Assembly: GCA_029465975.1 (NCBI GenBank)
Contig: CM055740.1
Location: forward strand, 6,853,786-6,917,785
Origin: Dallia pectoralis
Taxonomy: Eukaryota > Chordata > Actinopteri > Esociformes > Umbridae
Direction of reading: 5' to 3'
Length of the DNA: 64,000 nucleotides
Made by a program: the position numbers and the translations under genes. Under the pieces are notes generated by a model, which saw nothing but the letters and a program-made list of their open reading frames with translations, ran no database searches and was not told where the DNA came from. Numbering within the stretch: position 1 is the first letter of the stretch; each line of letters starts with the position of its first letter. Positions 11,101 to 21,892 of this stretch are shown piece by piece.

Positions 11101-13608
11101 TCCTATAGCCTCTCTCTCCTATAGCCTCTCTCTCTCCTATAGCCTCTCTCTCCTGTAGCCTCTCTCTCTCCTATAGCCTCTCTCTCTCCTATAACCTCTC
11201 TCTCCTATAGCCTCTCTCTCCTATAGTCTCTCTCTCCAATATCCATTTGCAATGGCCAGCTCTCTGTACTCATCTAATTTGAATACATTTTTCGCCAAAG
11301 CAAACACAACTACTCACTTGGCCAGACGAAGTAATGAGAATACAACACCTATGTAATGAGAATACAACACCCATGTAATGAATAGAGAATACAACACCCA
11401 TGTAATGAGAATACAACACCCATGTAATGAGAACACAACACCTATGTAATGAGAACACATCACCTATGTAATGAGAATACAACACCTATGTAATGTGAAT
11501 ACAACACCTATGTAATGAGAACACAACACCCATGTAATGAGAATACAACACCCATGTAATGAGAATACAACACCCATGTAATGAGAATACAACACCTATG
11601 TAATGAGAACACAACACCCATGTAATGAGAACACAACACCCATGTAATGAGAATACAACACCCATGTAATGAGAATACAACACCTATGTAATGAGAACAC
11701 AACATCCATGTAATGAGAACACAACACCCATGTAATGAGAATACAACACCCATGTAATGAGAATACAACACCTATGTAATGAGAACACAACATCCATGTA
11801 ATGAGAACACAACATCCATGTAATGAGAACACAACACCCATGTAATGAGAACACAACACTCATGTAATGAGAACACAACACCCATGTAATGAATAGAGAA
11901 TACAACACTATTCAAAATTCAACAGCAGAGTTAAACCAATTGGGTCAAAGAGAGGTAGATGTACTAAGATACAAAAATACATCCCTATTGCGTTAAACTG
12001 AAAAATCAAGACTTGAACAAAAGTTTATAGACCAAGAATGTAAACAAACCAACATTATTATTTTTTTCTCGTTCGCATTATCTTAGCATTGTTTGTTGTG
12101 TTGGCTCCCGTTAATATACAGCAGCCCTTCAAAATATATCCCAAACAGCAACAACTTTAGAAAAAAATGATATGGTATTCCAGCATATGTCTTATTTGAT
12201 TTCAAGTTGTAGTTCTAAATGTAAGTCATATTTTGTATCAATATTCTATCAAGGATGGTGAGTTATGGTCAAAGAAACAGTTTTGTTATGTTATAAATGT
12301 TGACTGAGCCAGGCTATATGTTATGTTATGAATGTTGACTGAGCCAGGCTATATGTTATGAATGTTGACTGAGCCAGGCTATATGTTATGTTATGAATGT
12401 TGACTGAGCCAGGCTATGTTATGAATGTTGACTGAGCCAGGCTATATGTTATGTTATGAATGTTGACGGAGCCAGGCTATATGTTATGTTATGAATGTTG
12501 ACTGAGCCAGGCTATATGTTATGTTATGAATGTTGACTGAGCCAGGCTATATGTTATGTTATGAATGTTGACTGAGCCAGGCTATATGTTATGTTATGAA
12601 TGTTGACGGAGCCAGGCTATATGTTATGAATGTTGACTGAGCCAGGCTATATGTTATGTTATGAATGTTGACTGAGCCAGGCTATATGTTATGTTATGAA
12701 TGTTGACTGAGCCAGGCTATATGTTATGTTATGAATGTTGACTGAGCCAGGCTATATGTTATGTTATGAATGTTGACTGAGCCAGGCTATATGTTATGTT
12801 ATGAATGTTGACTGAGCCAGGCTATATGTTATGTTATGAATGTTGACTGAGCCAGGCTATATGTTATGTTATGAATGTTGACTGAGCCAGGCTATATGTT
12901 ATGTTATGAATGTTGACTGAGCCAGGCTATATGTTATGTTATGAATGTTGACTGAGCCAGGCTATATGTTATGAATGTTGACTGAGCCAGGCTATATGTT
13001 ATGAATGTTGACTGAGCCAGGCTTTATGTTATGTTATGAATGTTGACTGAGCCAGGCTATATGTTATGAATGTTGACTGAGCCAGGCTTTATGTTATGTT
13101 ATGAATGTTGACTGAGCCAGGCTTTATGTTATGTTATGAATGTTGACTGAGCCAGGCTTTATGTTATGTTATGAATGTTGACTGAGCCAGGCTATATGTT
13201 ATGTTATAAATGTTGACTGAGCCAGGCTATATGTTATAAATATTGATTGAGCCAGGCTATATGTTATAAATATTGATTGAGCCAGGCTATGTTATGTAAT
13301 AAATGTTGACTGCCCAGTGTACCCGGTTGGCACGCATAGTACACACGTACAACAACATTAAATTGCTTGCTTTGAAACCGGGCAGTGCGTGTTCACTTCC
13401 TCTTAGACCACTTCTCCGTTGCTATTTTCAGACAGTCTTCCATGATGAGTGCAAGTTCAGAGAGAGCATGCTGCCGAACAACTACAATGCATACGAGTCT
13501 GCGGTTTACCGGAGCTCCTACATCGCCCTCAGCAAACATGGCCGCCTGAAGAGAGGCTACAGAGCCACCACCGCCATGACGGCCACACACTTCCTCCCCC
13601 GAATATGA
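7839..13608 (+). CDS. fgf6: fgf6, fibroblast growth factor 6 (three coding exons)
   Basis: Secreted heparin-binding growth factor of the FGF4/5/6 subfamily that signals through FGF receptors and is tied to muscle growth and repair in vertebrates. Exons are 7839-8178, 8697-8800 and 13432-13608 (340, 104 and 177 nt), giving 206 residues against 208 in human FGF6. The 104-nt middle exon is typical of the family. The start is MAAAQKLLISMS, matching the human MALGQKLFITMS. A hydrophobic signal segment spans roughly residues 18-36, and an N-glycosylation site (NAT) is at 44-46. The beta-trefoil core begins near residue 76 with YLLGIKR and LYCNVGIGFHLQ, continues through ERGVVSL-like DRGVVSLYGV and DECKFRE, and ends THFLPRI exactly as in human. 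FGF4 is the nearest alternative, but the N-terminus and C-terminus favour FGF6. Whether it is the a or b teleost copy cannot be decided from the protein; the missing fgf23 hints at b. Confidence 0.95.
8697..8800 (+). CDS. fgf6: fgf6 coding exon 2
   Basis: The acceptor is aattag before 8697 and the donor ACG|gtaggt is at 8801. Length is 104 nt. Residues 114-148 read SLIEISTVDRG and then VVSLYGVRSELFVAMN, the central FGF core. Confidence 0.95.
10480..11236. repeat. 14-16 bp minisatellite CTCTCTCTCCTATAGC in fgf6 intron 2
   Basis: Close to 50 units of CTCTCTCTCCTATAGC and shorter forms occur, differing mostly in the number of CT dinucleotides. A few units read ataacc, tgtagc or tttagc. It is the first of three adjacent but unrelated arrays in this intron. 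Confidence 0.97.
11330..11909. repeat. 22-bp minisatellite in fgf6 intron 2
   Basis: About 25 units of the form AATGAGAATACAACACCCATGT occur, with A/C and C/T variant positions. The variants recur in the same order over roughly 88 bp (four units), so a higher-order block has been amplified. Open frames across it on the - strand are artefacts. Confidence 0.97.
12287..13310. repeat. 35-bp minisatellite (30-bp variants) in fgf6 intron 2
   Basis: About 30 units contain TGAATGTTGACTGAGCCAGG followed by CTATATGTTATGTTA. Shorter units lack one ATGTT. The right-hand copies decay to gctttatg and attgattgagcc forms. The array ends about 120 bp before fgf6 exon 3. Confidence 0.97.
13432..13608 (+). CDS. 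fgf6: fgf6 coding exon 3
   Basis: The acceptor is gctattttcag before 13432. Phase 0 residues 149-206 include DECKFRESMLPNNYNAYES, the basic heparin-binding region around KHGRLKRG, and the end THFLPRI with TGA at 13606-13608. Confidence 0.95.
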   Translation, partial: TVFHDECKFRESMLPNNYNAYESAVYRSSYIALSKHGRLKRGYRATTAMTATHFLPRI

Positions 13609-14474
13609 GGAAAAAACTGCATTAAGTCACTTGTTTTCACACACGGACTGTTTACCAGGTAACATTATATGGATACACGCGTTTACCAACACAAATGGAC
13701 TGCGAAAGAAATGCCACAGTATATGACAGTAGTTCATCGGGTCATTTCAAATGTATATGTCGGTAGCTTTCTTTGTATGACAATAATATGAATATGCCCT
13801 TCATTGCTGCTTATGATTTCAATCAGTGTTATATATGTGGGGGTGGGCGAGCTTCATCTGTCCATTTCACCCTTATACGGGCGCTTGCCATAACTGGCAG
13901 AGACATGGGCCGGTCAGTGGACGACAGATAAGCTCCGCCCAGCACGGCCTCTGGAACTGAAATGGATACTTTTTATTACCTCAGAGCACCACATCCCGGG
14001 AATGAAAAAAAAAATGTGTGCATGAAATTTCAGAGAAGAATGCCTGTTTACTTTGAACTCTTGTCGCTATCCGTCACGGACACACCGTGTCGACGCTGCG
14101 TGTCAGAAGTGTATACCCGTGTGTCTAGTAAGGACAGATAGAGCACTCACCAAATGTCTGATTCCTCCGCCGGTGCCCCTTTTGCCTGCATGTGAGAAAC
14201 GCACCCTTCAGTCAGAAATAGGGATGACGCGCAAGTCATCTCACCCTCTGACAGTCCACGGGGCTGTAGCCCAATTCCTAGAGGGCCACAAGTACCTTCG
14301 GTTGATCTTCTTTCCAGAACTTGATCAATTAGGTAATTGAGACGCTGTTTTACCACCCCGGGGGGCCCAGGGGAGTCTTTCGCAACTGGTGTTGGAACAC
14401 TGAACTGTATGCACCCCAACCATAGGGGCTTTGACAATCCCAGCTTTTATGAGGCTAACGAATGGTCGGTACGA

Positions 14475-14480
14475 AATAAA
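14475..14480 (+). terminator. candidate fgf6 polyadenylation signal AATAAA
   Basis: This is a canonical hexamer about 870 bases after the fgf6 stop codon. It is a common word, so the assignment is tentative. Confidence 0.3.
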
Positions 14481-15958
14481 ACATGTCTAGTCCTGGAGTG
14501 ACCGGGAGCCTGGGATATAGATCAGACGGTTTGATTTGATACAGATCGAATGGGTTTGTGCGGCGGCACGGGAAACATAAGCACTTACAGTATCTCCTTT
14601 TCTGTGGTAAACAATGAGCTGCGGTGGTAGTGCACGTTCACTCTGGAAATAAGGGTCTGCTAAATGAACAGAAGCAATGTCAATATCCCTGTAGCGTCGC
14701 CCATTTCACGCAACTGAGATTGGCGAATAGTATTTCAGGTAGCGCTGTCTGGCTATTATATCTGTTATCTGATTTTGGTTGTGGTCATTGGTCAAACCGG
14801 TTGTGCGGTCTCTTGTGAAAGAAACATAAAAAACGATGTCCCAAAGCAGTTCACTTACTGCAGAGAAGTTGCTCTGTACAGTATTGCAGCATACTTGAAG
14901 TGGTCCTCTATTGCTCTACTTGAACACCGTATGTTTCCTGTAATACATACAGGGCTGTGCTGAGGACAGCTCTACTCCCCAAATACCCGGGTACACCCCC
15001 CACCTACACACAGCTGGCTTGTTGACACTATAAAAGCCTTTGTTCGGTCAAGGCCTTGAGATTCCAGAAGTATCCTTCCTTCACCATCCGGAATTAGTTC
15101 AGGACAAGGACGGAGTCCCTGGATATCTTTGGCTGTGTCCAGGCGCGTGTTGTCGAGGCTAAACACGGGTCACGTGACCTGTGCTGCCACGGTGATTCCA
15201 TTATTCTTGGTCGACGTGTGGCGTGTTGCCTTGATAGAATGGCTACCGTGCACAAATGACATAAGGGGATTTTGGGCAGATTCTGGATCTGTGGAGACTG
15301 AGTTTTTTTGGAAAATCGTGTATGGTTACTGCTGTGCCACAAGTATGATTGATCTGTCTGAAAAAAAATGACATTTTGTCATATTTTTACCTCTTTGAGC
15401 ATCTTTGTCATTTACGCCTGTTTTTACACCCAATAATTATTCCAACAATGTGAGCTGGTTTTTACCCTCAGCCAATGTCACTACAAGCAGTGGGTTGAGA
15501 CAGGTTGAGAACTGGATGCCCTGTCTGATTTGGATGAGACACAGGATGCATCCGTGTCCCGAGTCATCGTACTCTAAACCCAGACACTGACAAAGAGATG
15601 GAAGATCCATTTAGAATAGACTGGAATGGAAAAGCACCACCAGGACTTGGGCAGGAAAATGGAAAGACCTAACACAAGAGCAGTGTACCGTTTTAAGACA
15701 AAACGTAACACTATATAGTGCAGATGTGCTATAAAACGGCACTTCGTTCTAATGGTTAATATCCTAGCTTTAGCTAAAAACTTGACCGTGCAAACCAGTC
15801 ATTTGTTTAAACAAACAAGGCAACTGATTTGAGTCCCTAGACAGGGAAAAGTCACTTTAGGACAGGCTGATCTCTTTTGGAGTATGGTGGCAATTTCAGT
15901 GTTGTGGTGCTGTAATTGGAGTGTACCTTAACCTGTGGTGCTGGAGAGTTCAATACAA

Positions 15959-16252
15959 CCTGGAGAACATGTGGTCCTCCAAGGAACTTTACTGGGCTTG
16001 TTATGAGCTGAGAACAAGTGGTCCTCCCAGGAACTTTACTGGGCTCGTTATGAGCTGAGAACATGTGGTCCTCCCAGGAACTTTACTGGGCTCGTTATGA
16101 GCTGAGAAGATGTGGTCCTCCCAGGAACTTTACTGGGCTAGTTATGAACTGAGAACATGTGGTCCTCCCAGGAACTTTACTGGGCTCGCTATGAGCTGAG
16201 AACATGTGGTCCTCCCAGGAACTTTACTGGGCTCGTTATGAACTGAGAACAT
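15959..16252. repeat. 47-bp tandem repeat, about six copies
   Basis: Units contain GTGGTCCTCCCAGGAACTTT followed by ACTGGGCTCGTTATGAGCTGAGAACAT, with few substitutions. Confidence 0.93.
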
Positions 16253-16726
16253 CAGTCAGCTAGGTAGCTTCCTCCCTACATCTAGTACCAGATCAATATT
16301 AGAGTCAGAACAATGTCTTCATCACGTCCAAATCTGGATGATGATATGTGATTTAGGAATGAATTAAAGCACAGTTCTTTTGCATGTGCCGGTCAGGGAT
16401 AATACTGTAGCATGATCCTTAGTTTCAGTGAATCTGGGTGATCCACAACATCCTTTTCTGTCCTTTCTAATCCTCAAACGTCATCATGAAAAAGGACATG
16501 CAATGTGAATGTTTATGGAAGCAAATAACACTTTTTATAACAACATCCTAAAGTGCATATAATTTACAAACATATATATATATATAGATTGCCTGTCCAT
16601 GTGGACAGCATGACACAAGAAAAACATAAACTGAAATATATTTCAGGAAGAGTAAGAATTGTTCCTCTGTCACAAATGTATTAACAGTTGTTCAGAGTGT
16701 TTGAGATTCTCTGCTATTTAAGCGCG

Positions 16727-16966
16727 TAGAGGTGGTGGTAGATTTGGGAAGGGTGAGTGTTGGTGAGGGAAAGGTGGTGGTAGATTTGGGATGGGTGAGT
16801 GTTGGTGAGGTAGAGGTGGTGGTAGATTTGAGATGGGTGAGTGTTGGTGAGGTAGAGGTGGTGGTAGATTTGGAAAGGGTGAGTGTTGGTGAGGAAGAGG
16901 TGGTGGTAGATTAGTGAAGGGTGAGTGTTGGTGAGGAAGAGGTGGTGGTAGATTAGTGGAGGGTTG
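16727..16966. repeat. 42-bp tandem repeat, about five to six copies
   Basis: Units read GGTGGTGGTAGATTTGGGAA then GGGTGAGTGTTGGTGAGGAAGA. Because 42 is a multiple of three, an artefactual VVVDLGRVSVGE frame stays open through it. Confidence 0.93.
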
Positions 16967-17573
16967 GTTAGCGAAGGAGAGATGGAAATGGATGAGGGAT
17001 GAATTGTAGGGGATGATGATGGAGTGGTAGTGGCTGAGAATGGGGTGATCGCAGATGACAGTGGAATGGTATTGGATCAGTGAGGGATTGTAGCAGAAGA
17101 GGGAGGGGTGGTATTGGATGAAGCAGAGGTTGTTGTGGATGAGGGAGCCGAGGTGATGGATGAAGCAAAGGAAGCAGCGGTGGATGAGGCGAGGGTTGTA
17201 GTGGTTTAGGGAGGGGGGGAATGAGGTAGGAGTGGTTGTGTGTCTGTTTGTCCCAATGTGTTGACAGCCTTAGTTGTGTTCTCTAAGTTTTATATTCCTG
17301 CACATAGGGGAGTGTTCTTCCTTCTGAATCCCCCCCGCTATTTTTTAACAATTACCTCACCTTCTGCCTTAGTTCCAATTTATTGAAATGATTGTAAATT
17401 AGTTTGAAACGACAGACTTCTCCAATCACTTGTTTCTGAAAAATGCAGAGGACTAAGAGTACTAATATATAAAAAATGGTTTTCCTTTTATTTTTGTACG
17501 TATGTGCTGTGCACAAAAGATACCTGTATTCCTGAAATATTAATAAAAAATGTTTTATATCGGTTGTTGTAAT

Positions 17574-17579
17574 TTTATT
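17574..17579 (-). terminator. candidate tigar polyadenylation signal
   Basis: TTTATT on the + strand is AATAAA on the tigar strand, about 600 bases past the stop codon. Confidence 0.3.
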
Positions 17580-17787
17580 TTGATACAGATTCACACCCTC
17601 TAAAGTGTGACCTAAAGTTGTGTAACAGAAAAAAAACTACTACGTTTCCATTATGATACGACACCTTAAGAAAAAATTGTTTTCGGTTATTGATCTACAG
17701 CAGATGAAATCGATCAACACCCGGTGACAGAATGACTGTAACAAAGATTTAACGGGAACCTTAATTCAGGGTGACAATGATACTGGA

Positions 17788-17801
17788 GCGCCCCCTACTG
17801 T
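17788..17801 (-). promoter_or_regulatory. CTCF-like motif downstream of tigar
   Basis: The reverse complement reads ACAGTAGGGGGCGC, 13 of 14 positions of the vertebrate core CCASYAGRKGGCRS. Occupancy is unknown. Confidence 0.35.
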
Positions 17802-18180
17802 CAACTTGACACGTGCCAAATAGAAAACCATTGGTATTACACATGTCTAATAAATCCCTGTGTTAATTTCATGATTTTACCCTCAGTCGTTTCACACAGC
17901 CCTGAGCTAGACCTTGTGTAAAATAATGACATAACGAAGAAGTCATTAAATAACTTTTAGGAAAAGCATTTTCCAGACAGAGATGATTGCCAACCATTAG
18001 AGTTGATTGTATATCCTTGACATCAAGTACTGATTTATGTTATAGAGCCAAGTCAAGCTGTACTGGTCACACCATAGTGGCAGGAACCAAGCTAGAAAGG
18101 TCAAAGGTGATCAGACATATCCTGACCAGTACACAATGGTTTCAGTAGGCCCTATATAGCGTATCCCTCTACACACGGTG

Positions 18181-18555
18181 TTAGATGTGCTCACACCTGT
18201 TAATAAAGACACAGCGGATAGCAGAGAGGGTCACGCTGGCATCTGCTCCACTCACAGACACGATGAACCGACACATGCCTGTGTTGGGACAAAGGGCAAT
18301 CACATGAGACATGTCCAACCCCGGGGGTAAAGGACACTTTAGCTCGTCCACAAAATAGCGCATGGCCACACGTATGAGGGCTCCGTGGCTGACCACCAGC
18401 GCGTGGGCAGGGATGTCCCTCAACCCGTCGTCTGGCTCGCCTGCGAGAGCCCCTTCTGTCTCAGGCATCTGTGGCACCGTCTGGTCTGGTCCGCAGTGGT
18501 CAGCCATCATGCGCAGGAACAGGTGCTCCAGAAACGTTTTTATTCGTGTCTTCAT
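18181..18555 (-). CDS. tigar: tigar coding exon 6 and stop
   Basis: The acceptor is tgtattag. It codes for MKTRIKTFLEHLF, a variable acidic linker, HALVVSHGALIRVAMRYF and CPNTGMCRFIVSV, with stop TAA read from 18183 to 18181. The Met at the exon start is internal, not a start codon. Confidence 0.94.
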   Translation of the reverse strand: MKTRIKTFLEHLFLRMMADHCGPDQTVPQMPETEGALAGEPDDGLRDIPAHALVVSHGALIRVAMRYFVDELKCPLPPGLDMSHVIALCPNTGMCRFIVSVSGADASVTLSAIRCVFINRCEHI

Positions 18556-21389
18556 CTAATACAGGACACACACAAGTACTCTTTTTCACCACACGCAGCC
18601 CACGCGACAGCCTGGCTGCCAGTGGTTCCATTGGGACAGATGTAACTGGATCCACAACTCAAAACCACTAAGCAGACAAATCTCATTCATTTGATGAAGT
18701 GACCCATTATGTATAAACGTTGTTCCAGTCAATAATGGATTATCCGGCAACATTGCATACCCAATGGTGCCACCTAGTGTTGCAAAAGTGTACTGCCCAT
18801 GACCTCTTGCTCTAAGACAGACAACCTAAAAATACCTGTTCTATAGTCTCTCCACCAGGGGGCGTAAAGTCCAGCCATGACTGACCAGCTGCTGCAGCGG
18901 TGTTCTTCATGTCCACCACCAAATCCCCCTCAGCACTTCCAAAACTCTGAAAAATAACACCAACTTGAAAAACAAGCGTCAACAAAGCCTGGGCAATAAA
19001 AAAAAATCTAAAATAATACACAGTCCCCTCAAGAATGTGTCCTTCAAACATTTTTCACAAAATTAAAGGTTAGAATTATAATATTTTAGTTAAAGATCAA
19101 GCTGATACTCAACAGTGACATATTTTCACAGCCTATTTCGGACTTATTTACTTTCAGACTTTTATTTACTCAATAATTCTCAAGGGCACTGCATGCATTC
19201 TGTTAATATATTGATTTAATAGATTATCCACGCATAACCTCCTAGAAAAAGACTGGACTGTAGACAACTCACCCTCTCTTTAAGTAACGAGTCAGTGACA
19301 ATTTCCAGGCCAGAGCAACTACTGTTGTGTTTTACAATAGCCTCGCAGGTCTGTAACAAAACGGATAAAACGATTTACACAATTCTTTGACAGAGATTTA
19401 TTTTCATAATCTACGCAATAAAATCACATGATAAAGGCATGACATTAAATAAGTCAGATATTTGTGAGATCGCCACTTACCTGGCGGGCACGGGCCATGT
19501 CGCTGACGAACACGTTTGTGAACTTGACATCTTTGAGGTATTTTCCTGCAGCCTCTGCCTGTTGCATCCCAATATCTGACAGAGACGAGTCTATCGCCTG
19601 GCCTGTCCATGGGGACGTTCACACGTGATATTTGACCCCGCAGTATGCCATTGAAACAGGAAATCAACGGAAAACTCAAATTAATCTCACCTAGATCCCA
19701 GTATTTTAAGTTCAAAATTGGACCAATGCAAACTTGGTCTCAGTTACTGTTTCGAGATGTGTGTGTATATATATATAAATTTACTTGCATATATATTTGT
19801 ATATATATATATATATATACACACAAGTAAAATAACATCAGCACCAAATAGGCCACATTACTTTCATATTGAATCATACCTTGGATCAGGCCTTTTTTAT
19901 TCCATTCTGTCTCACCACTAGGGAGAAAAAGATACCATTTATCAACAGGTACCCCAACCTCCAGAAATGAAGCACAAAAAAAAAATATTAAGTATAACTG
20001 TAGATTGGCCTTTTCTCTGACAAGTCATTCTCACATGGCGCTACACACGTGTATGTGTCTGTGCATGCGGTAATTCACTACACTTTCTTTAATGGGCAAT
20101 GCTCACATTCCTTCTCATTTGCTTTTCCAACATATTAGTGTCACGGTACAAGCAACCAGAGGTCATGTCTCACAAGCCACTTCAATGAATGCACAACAGT
20201 TTTAGTTGATGATGGATGCACACATTTATTTAAAAGTTAAACTGCGACTCTCCACACCTTCCTTCCTACATTGTTTTTATAGAGAATCTAATTAAAATGG
20301 ATTAATATCAGCCGATCCAACAGCAGTGCAGATATATGCAGCCATACAATGTAGCGTGTAGCAGGCATAAAACACAATCTTCTCCCCGTACATTTTTTGT
20401 TGTTGCAGAAAATAATGAAAGTATCAAAGTCTACAGTGCTTCTCACATCCGACCCCTCAGTGAGCATATAATGGTGTATTCTGGACACTAAGGAAACGCA
20501 AGGCCTAAGGCCATCTTGTCAGGGCTTCAATAGCGTCTTCTGATGAAGAGGGTTTGACACATGCCAGGTAGGCTGTCACAGACAACTGCTTTGGTTTTGT
20601 TGTTTTTATGATTTCTGGTGTAGCCTACTGTTTGCTTTGATAGCTGTTCTCAAACCTGTTTCGGGAACAAGCTAACAATTAATTGTTGTTGTGGCCCTCA
20701 CTAGTTTATCTGATATTCCCAATCAAGGGAATGATAACTCATTTTAAATCAGGTGGTGCAAGTTGTGGAAAAGTTCAAGAACAGGCCACCAGTCCCCAAG
20801 GAGAGGTCTGAAAACCCCTATCTTATCATAACCCATTCAGATGGCACTGTCCGACTGAGGATCTCTGGAGGGATCGAAATAGAGGTCCCTATCCATGAAA
20901 ACACTTTAATATGTTATAATAATTATGTTTGTCTTTTTATCCAAAATACAAAACGTATTGGTTAGTTTAGTATACCTCTATACAGTGACTTAACATCCTA
21001 GAATGACGGCATTTTGTATCTTCCTGCCAGGACTACTGTAACCCCATGACATTTCATGAAAAGCAGGGCTGCATATTAGCACTCAATCTGACCTTAATCT
21101 GACCTGCACTCAGGCAGCTGGCGACTGGAGTAACGTGACACCGGCTCAGTACGGAGCGTTTGTCCCGGTGGGTTCCGTGCAACCCATATAAAATGTTAAT
21201 ATAACAACATTATTATTGATATGATTATGATTCACACGTTTTATCCACGTGACATGCTTTAAAGTCATAGACGTGCGTTGCTAGCAACATTAGCAAGCGC
21301 GCGAAGGTATAATAATAATCAAGCGATTGATGTATCGTCTAAATAATTCAGACTTACTGTCGTACTATCGTAATTCCAAAGGTAAGCAT
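18181..21389 (-). CDS. tigar: tigar, fructose-2,6-bisphosphatase (six coding exons)
   Basis: TP53-induced glycolysis and apoptosis regulator, a histidine-phosphatase enzyme that removes the 2-phosphate of fructose-2,6-bisphosphate, slowing glycolysis and favouring the pentose phosphate path. Exons, 5' to 3': 21358-21389, 19880-19917, 19481-19602, 19273-19350, 18836-18946 and 18181-18555 (32, 38, 122, 78, 111 and 375 nt), joining in frame to 251 residues (human 270). The protein starts MLTFGITIVRHGETEWNKKG; the RHG motif puts the catalytic histidine at residue 11. Next come GQAIDSSLSDIG, the VSDMARARQ segment, then FTPPGGETIEQ and LVVSHG, whose second catalytic histidine is about residue 184, and finally CPNTGM near the end. 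All splice sites are GT/AG. The first two coding exons are microexons and are easily missed. The gene lies tail to tail with fgf6 and downstream of ccnd2, as in human. I saw no clear full p53 site in intron 1. Confidence 0.95.
18836..18946 (-). CDS. tigar: tigar coding exon 5
   Basis: The acceptor is atttttcag and the donor is CAG|gtattt. It has 37 phase-0 codons from SFGSAEGDL to FTPPGGETIEQ, the latter a TIGAR signature. Confidence 0.94.
18852..18865 (+). promoter_or_regulatory. CTCF-like motif inside tigar coding exon 5
   Basis: CCACCAGGGGGCGT matches 13 of 14 positions of CCASYAGRKGGCRS. The same bases code for the conserved TPPGGE residues, so the match may be coincidence. Confidence 0.3.
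19273..19350 (-). CDS. tigar: tigar coding exon 4
   Basis: The acceptor is ttgttacag and the donor is AGG|gtgagt. It has 26 phase-0 codons, starting TCEAIVKHN and ending DSLLKER. Confidence 0.92.
19481..19602 (-). CDS. tigar: tigar coding exon 3
   Basis: The acceptor is catggacag and the donor is CGCCAG|gtaagt. It codes for GQAIDSSLSDIGMQQAEAAG and KYLKDVKFTNVF and ends VSDMARARQ. Confidence 0.93.
19766..19822. repeat. TA-rich dinucleotide repeat in tigar intron 2
   Basis: Interrupted TATATA runs flank tttgtatata, between tigar exons 2 and 3. Confidence 0.85.
19880..19917 (-). CDS. tigar: tigar coding exon 2 (38-nt microexon)
   Basis: The acceptor is tccctag and the donor is CAAG|gtatga. 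It completes the histidine and codes for GETEWNKKGLIQ plus one base. Confidence 0.9.
20743..20965 (+). other. unassigned protein-like open frame antisense to tigar intron 1
   Basis: After an AG acceptor-like site (taaatcag), a + strand frame reads VVQVVEKFKNRPPVPKERS and then NPYLIITHSDGTVRLRISGG before running into AT-rich sequence. The composition is unusually protein-like for an intron. I recognise no family, and no clear donor follows, so it may be a last exon, a retrocopy fragment or chance. Confidence 0.25.
21358..21389 (-). CDS. tigar: tigar coding exon 1 (32 nt)
   Basis: ATG is the CAT at 21387-21389. It codes for MLTFGITIVR plus the first two bases (CA) of the catalytic histidine, then the donor gtaagt. 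It is found only by matching the family start and phase. Confidence 0.88.
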
Positions 21390-21560
21390 TGTAACCCTTT
21401 TAAATTTGAAATAGTTATCTTGCACTCTTATTTCGTTCAACAGTGTCTTCCTGACTCCACCAGAAAACGCCTACCACGCGATGACGTAGTGACGCTCTAC
21501 GCTATTAGCCACCTCCCCCGTAGCATCCCAGTGGAAGGACAGTGTTGTGTTTGAACACCT
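21390..21560 (-). promoter_or_regulatory. presumed tigar promoter region
   Basis: The stretch directly upstream of the tigar ATG holds a CRE-like CTACGTCA (reverse complement of 21482-21489) and several CpG sites. No TATA box is seen. Placement is by position only. Confidence 0.35.
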
Positions 21561-21892
21561 ATGTGTAGAGTTCTCTATTTAAAATCCACGAGTGATGTAC
21601 ATCTCTTTTTATTTGCTGTTGTATTAACTGTTTGCAATAAGGTGCATGGACATTTTATGCGGGAATTATGCAATTTATTATCAAAAAGAGCAAGGACAAT
21701 GAATTCAATCAATAGTGGGTTTATTTATCAGATAGCAGGTCTTGATCCATAACACTTAAATGTATCATTTCAGACAGATCAATATTAGCTGATTTGTCAT
21801 AATTAATCATAACTCATTATGAAACTCAATGCTAACTTTGAAACCAACGTACACACTTACTAGACATCCCAATCCAGTCTCCCCATAAGAGC

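Larger units (their letters stand above)
13609..18180. other. fgf6-tigar convergent intergenic region; no fgf23 exon seen
   Basis: The tails of fgf6 (+) and tigar (-) face each other here. A candidate fgf6 poly(A) signal AATAAA is at 14475-14480. A candidate tigar signal (AATAAA on the - strand) is at 17574-17579. Two minisatellites lie at 15959-16252 and 16727-16966. I looked for fgf23-type core words (such as YHLQI) in the translated frames and saw none. Confidence 0.6.

Noticed and set aside
11330..13310. CRISPR-like array of repeats with spacers
   Set aside because: The units are contiguous tandem copies without unique spacers, in a vertebrate intron.
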